DNA of 7,355 nt from an uncultured bacterium (GTDB lineage Bacteria > Bacillota_I > Bacilli_A > Mycoplasmatales > Metamycoplasmataceae): contig CAKNAO010000032.1 in the NCBI GenBank assembly GCA_929200685.1, positions 1 to 7,355 of the forward strand, in the 5' to 3' direction. Within the stretch, counting starts at the first letter, position 1. Every line of letters starts with the position of its first letter. Both the position numbers and the translations under genes were made by a program. The notes beneath the pieces are model-generated. The model made no database searches. It saw nothing but the letters and a program-made list of their open reading frames with translations, and had not been told where the DNA came from. Positions 6,287 through 7,355 of this stretch are shown here, piece after piece.

Positions 6287-6423
6287 AAAAACAAAATTTA
6301 AAATATTATATTATAATTAATGGCAATATTAATTTTTTATCATATATATAAATATATATATGATGATACAAATTTATATTGATATAAAATAAATGATAAT
6401 CTAATAGTTTAAATTTTGTTTTT
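6287..6423. repeat. Nested near-coaxial inverted repeats, about 137 nt, unknown role
   Basis: Three inverted repeats share almost one centre. The outer arms are 16 bp and perfect (6287-6302 AAAAACAAAATTTAAA with 6408-6423). The middle arms are 12 bp with one mismatch (6324-6335 with 6370-6381). The inner arms are 12 bp and perfect (6339-6350 with 6353-6364, ATCATATATATA, 2-nt loop). Together they could form a long interrupted hairpin in RNA or a cruciform in DNA. No reading frame of note lies inside. It sits between the convergent EIIA gene and tRNA cluster, so it might end transcription, be a small RNA, or be the remnant of a short palindromic element. No clear target-site duplication flanks it. 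Confidence 0.55.
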
Positions 6424-6439
6424 ACTTAATTTTTCAATA

Positions 6440-6468
6440 AAAAACACAAGAAATTAACTCGTGTTTTT
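6440..6468 (-). terminator. Intrinsic terminator of the tRNA cluster
   Basis: The inverted repeat 6440-6450 with 6458-6468 (AAAAACAC/GTGTTTTT, one A-C mismatch, 7-nt loop) lies 4 nt past the tRNA-Ile CCA end. On the minus strand it ends in a run of six Ts. It is the best terminator in the right half of the window. Confidence 0.8.
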
Positions 6469-6472
6469 GATA

Positions 6473-6549
6473 TGGTGGTCCCAACAGGACTCGAACCTGT
6501 GACCAACCGGTTATGAGCCGGTTGCTCTGACCAACTGAGCTATAGGACC
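6473..6549 (-). tRNA. tRNA-Ile2 (anticodon CAU, lysidine type)
   Basis: A complete 77-nt cloverleaf with encoded CCA on the minus strand: acceptor GGTCCTA/TGGGACC with A73, anticodon stem ACCGG/CCGGT and loop CTCATAA (anticodon CAT). A CAT anticodon can mean Met or Ile. I call Ile because the neighbour has the loop TTCATAC typical of Firmicute elongator Met, because the body resembles Bacillus tRNA-Ile(CAU), and because the cluster order Pro-Ala-Met-Ile is conserved. It would need TilS to convert C34 to lysidine so that it reads AUA. Confidence 0.85.
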
Positions 6550-6562
6550 AAAGGTTTAATCT

Positions 6563-6582
6563 AAAAAGGGAAATATTTTTCC
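6563..6582 (-). other. Small hairpin with U tract between tRNA-Met and tRNA-Ile
   Basis: The 36-nt spacer between the two tRNAs holds a 5-bp stem (GGAAA/TTTCC, 6578-6582 with 6569-6573, 4-nt loop). On the minus strand it is followed by C and five Ts (6567-6563). It looks like a weak terminator or a processing site. The other spacers in the cluster are only 2 and 4 nt. Confidence 0.45.
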
Positions 6583-6585
6583 ATA

Positions 6586-6662
6586 TGGTGGCTCCAATGA
6601 GATTCGAACTCATGACCTTGCGGGTATGAACCGCATGCTCTAACCAACTGAGCTACAGAGCC
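6586..6662 (-). tRNA. tRNA-Met elongator (anticodon CAU)
   Basis: A 77-nt cloverleaf with encoded CCA: acceptor GGCTCTG/TGGAGCC (the third to sixth pairs include wobble), anticodon stem TGCGG/CCGCA and loop TTCATAC. The first acceptor pair is G-C, and the anticodon stem lacks the GGG/CCC run of initiator tRNA, so this is the elongator. It lies 2 nt after tRNA-Ala. Confidence 0.9.
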
Positions 6663-6664
6663 AT

Positions 6665-6741
6665 TGGTGGAGAGTATGGGAGTCGAACCCACGACCTCCT
6701 GCGTGCAAGGCAGGCGCTCTAGCCAGCTGAGCTAACCCCCC
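6665..6741 (-). tRNA. tRNA-Ala (anticodon UGC)
   Basis: A 77-nt cloverleaf with encoded CCA: anticodon stem CCTGC/GCAGG, loop CTTGCAC. The acceptor stem GGGGGGT/ACTCTCC carries two G-U pairs. One of these is G3-U70, the main identity element for alanyl-tRNA synthetase. Confidence 0.96.
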
Positions 6742-6745
6742 ACAA

Positions 6746-6822
6746 TGGTGAAGAAGACAGGATTTGAACCTGCGACAGCTACGTCCCAAACGTAGAGCTC
6801 TACCAAGCTGAGCTACTTCTCC
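6746..6822 (-). tRNA. tRNA-Pro (anticodon UGG)
   Basis: A 77-nt cloverleaf with encoded CCA: acceptor GGAGAAG/CTTCTTC, anticodon stem CTACG/CGTAG, loop TTTGGGA. It is the first gene of the minus-strand cluster, and no tRNA-Arg precedes it as it does in the classical order. Confidence 0.96.
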
Positions 6823-6843
6823 ATTTTTTGAATGATTAAATAA

Positions 6844-6858
6844 TGCTATTTTATTTTA
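6844..6858 (-). promoter_or_regulatory. tRNA cluster promoter
   Basis: On the minus strand TAAAAT (6858-6853) is followed by AAAATA and GCA, the same string and spacing as at the tRNA-Ser promoter. The likely start is the G at 6846, 24 nt before tRNA-Pro. The remaining sequence up to 6994 is AT-rich and holds no gene that I can support. Confidence 0.5.
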
Positions 6859-6994
6859 TCACATGATAATATAAAATAGTAAACTTAAAATATTAGTTTT
6901 TTATTTTTATTTATAAAAAACAATTTAAATTCTATTAAAAGAGAAGAAAAAATAAAAACAATTATTAATGTTATTATGTAAACTAATCTTAAAT

Positions 6995-7355
6995 TTATAA
7001 TAAAAAATTAGTTAAATTAATTTTTTTGTATGATTTTTTATTTTTTTCATAAATAGAATTAGATTGAAAAATAATAGTATTTTTTTTAGATGAATTAAAA
7101 ATAAAGTGTATGCATTTGGTATTTTTATATTTACAAAATTTTAAATCATATTTTTCAGAAAATATTTTTTTAATATTTAAAATAAAATCTTTTTTATAAA
7201 TTTTTTCTTTTGAAATTTCTTTTTTTAATTTTTTTATATATTTTTCTATTTTTTGAATAACATTATTAGTTTTTCTTCATCTATTTAAATTAAAATTTTT
7301 TTCTATTATTTTAAATAAATTATCTAAATTAATTTCATTTCATAAAATTCAATTT
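6995..7355 (-). CDS. C-terminal part of an unrecognised Lys-rich protein
   Basis: A minus-strand frame is open from the window edge to a TAA at 6997-6995, giving 119 residues once TGA is read as Trp (three TGA codons in the first third). Its beginning lies outside the window. The visible part is rich in Lys, Asn and Ile, with a charged, probably helical stretch (QKIEKYIKKLKKEISKEK) and then a more hydrophobic, beta-like part containing FCKYKNTKCIHFIF with two Cys and a His. There is no signal peptide, membrane helix or catalytic motif in view. I do not recognise it. The lack of internal TAA/TAG over 360 nt in such AT-rich DNA supports a real gene, although Lys/Asn bias is also what chance AT-rich frames give. 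Confidence 0.65.

Noticed and set aside
6473..6549. Second tRNA-Met from the CAT anticodon
   Set aside because: Cluster order and likeness to Bacillus tRNA-Ile(CAU) favour the lysidine-type isoleucine tRNA; the adjacent gene is the elongator Met.

Overview
The window comes from a low-GC mollicute that reads TGA as tryptophan (genetic code 4). Every long reading frame is cut by TGA at positions where the family has, or tolerates, Trp. Once TGA is read as Trp, full-length MetK, YchF, a sugar PTS permease, an azoreductase and a small membrane protein all appear. Extreme AT richness, compact spacing, Shine-Dalgarno sites of the AAGGAG type and a Bacillus-like tRNA gene order fit the Spiroplasma/Mesoplasma/Mycoplasma mycoides lineage. 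The genus is my inference.

Layout, left to right. Positions 1-180 are AT-rich sequence with no convincing gene. An extended -10 promoter (180-188) then drives a structured leader of about 130 nt and metK (+, 324-1481). metK meets a minus-strand pair tail to tail: ychF (1659-2759) and a 57-residue membrane protein (1478-1651). The stop codons of metK and the small gene overlap inside a symmetric hairpin. Next on the minus strand is a sugar PTS operon: an 88-residue two-helix membrane protein (4488-4754) overlapping by 8 nt a 548-residue EIICB permease (2849-4495), with a perfect inverted repeat at the expected transcription start. Upstream lies tRNA-Ser(UGA). An azoreductase (-, 5105-5710) is divergent from a stand-alone EIIA-Glc protein (+, 5763-6212). 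After a nested inverted repeat (6287-6423) comes a minus-strand tRNA cluster, Pro-Ala-Met-Ile, with its own terminator and promoter. The right edge holds the C-terminal 119 residues of an unrecognised Lys-rich protein on the minus strand.

How the parts fit. EIICB lacks an EIIA domain, and the separate EIIA 1.3 kb away can supply it, giving a complete glucose/N-acetylglucosamine-type phosphorelay downstream of HPr. The tRNAs Pro-Ala-Met-Ile and then Ser follow the order of the classical Firmicute/mollicute cluster, but the azoR/crr block separates Ile from Ser, so the cluster looks split.

The least explained and most interesting element is the metK leader. It can form a closing helix whose 3' strand can alternatively pair with the metK Shine-Dalgarno sequence, which is the architecture of a translational riboswitch. 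I do not recognise it as a standard SAM riboswitch class.
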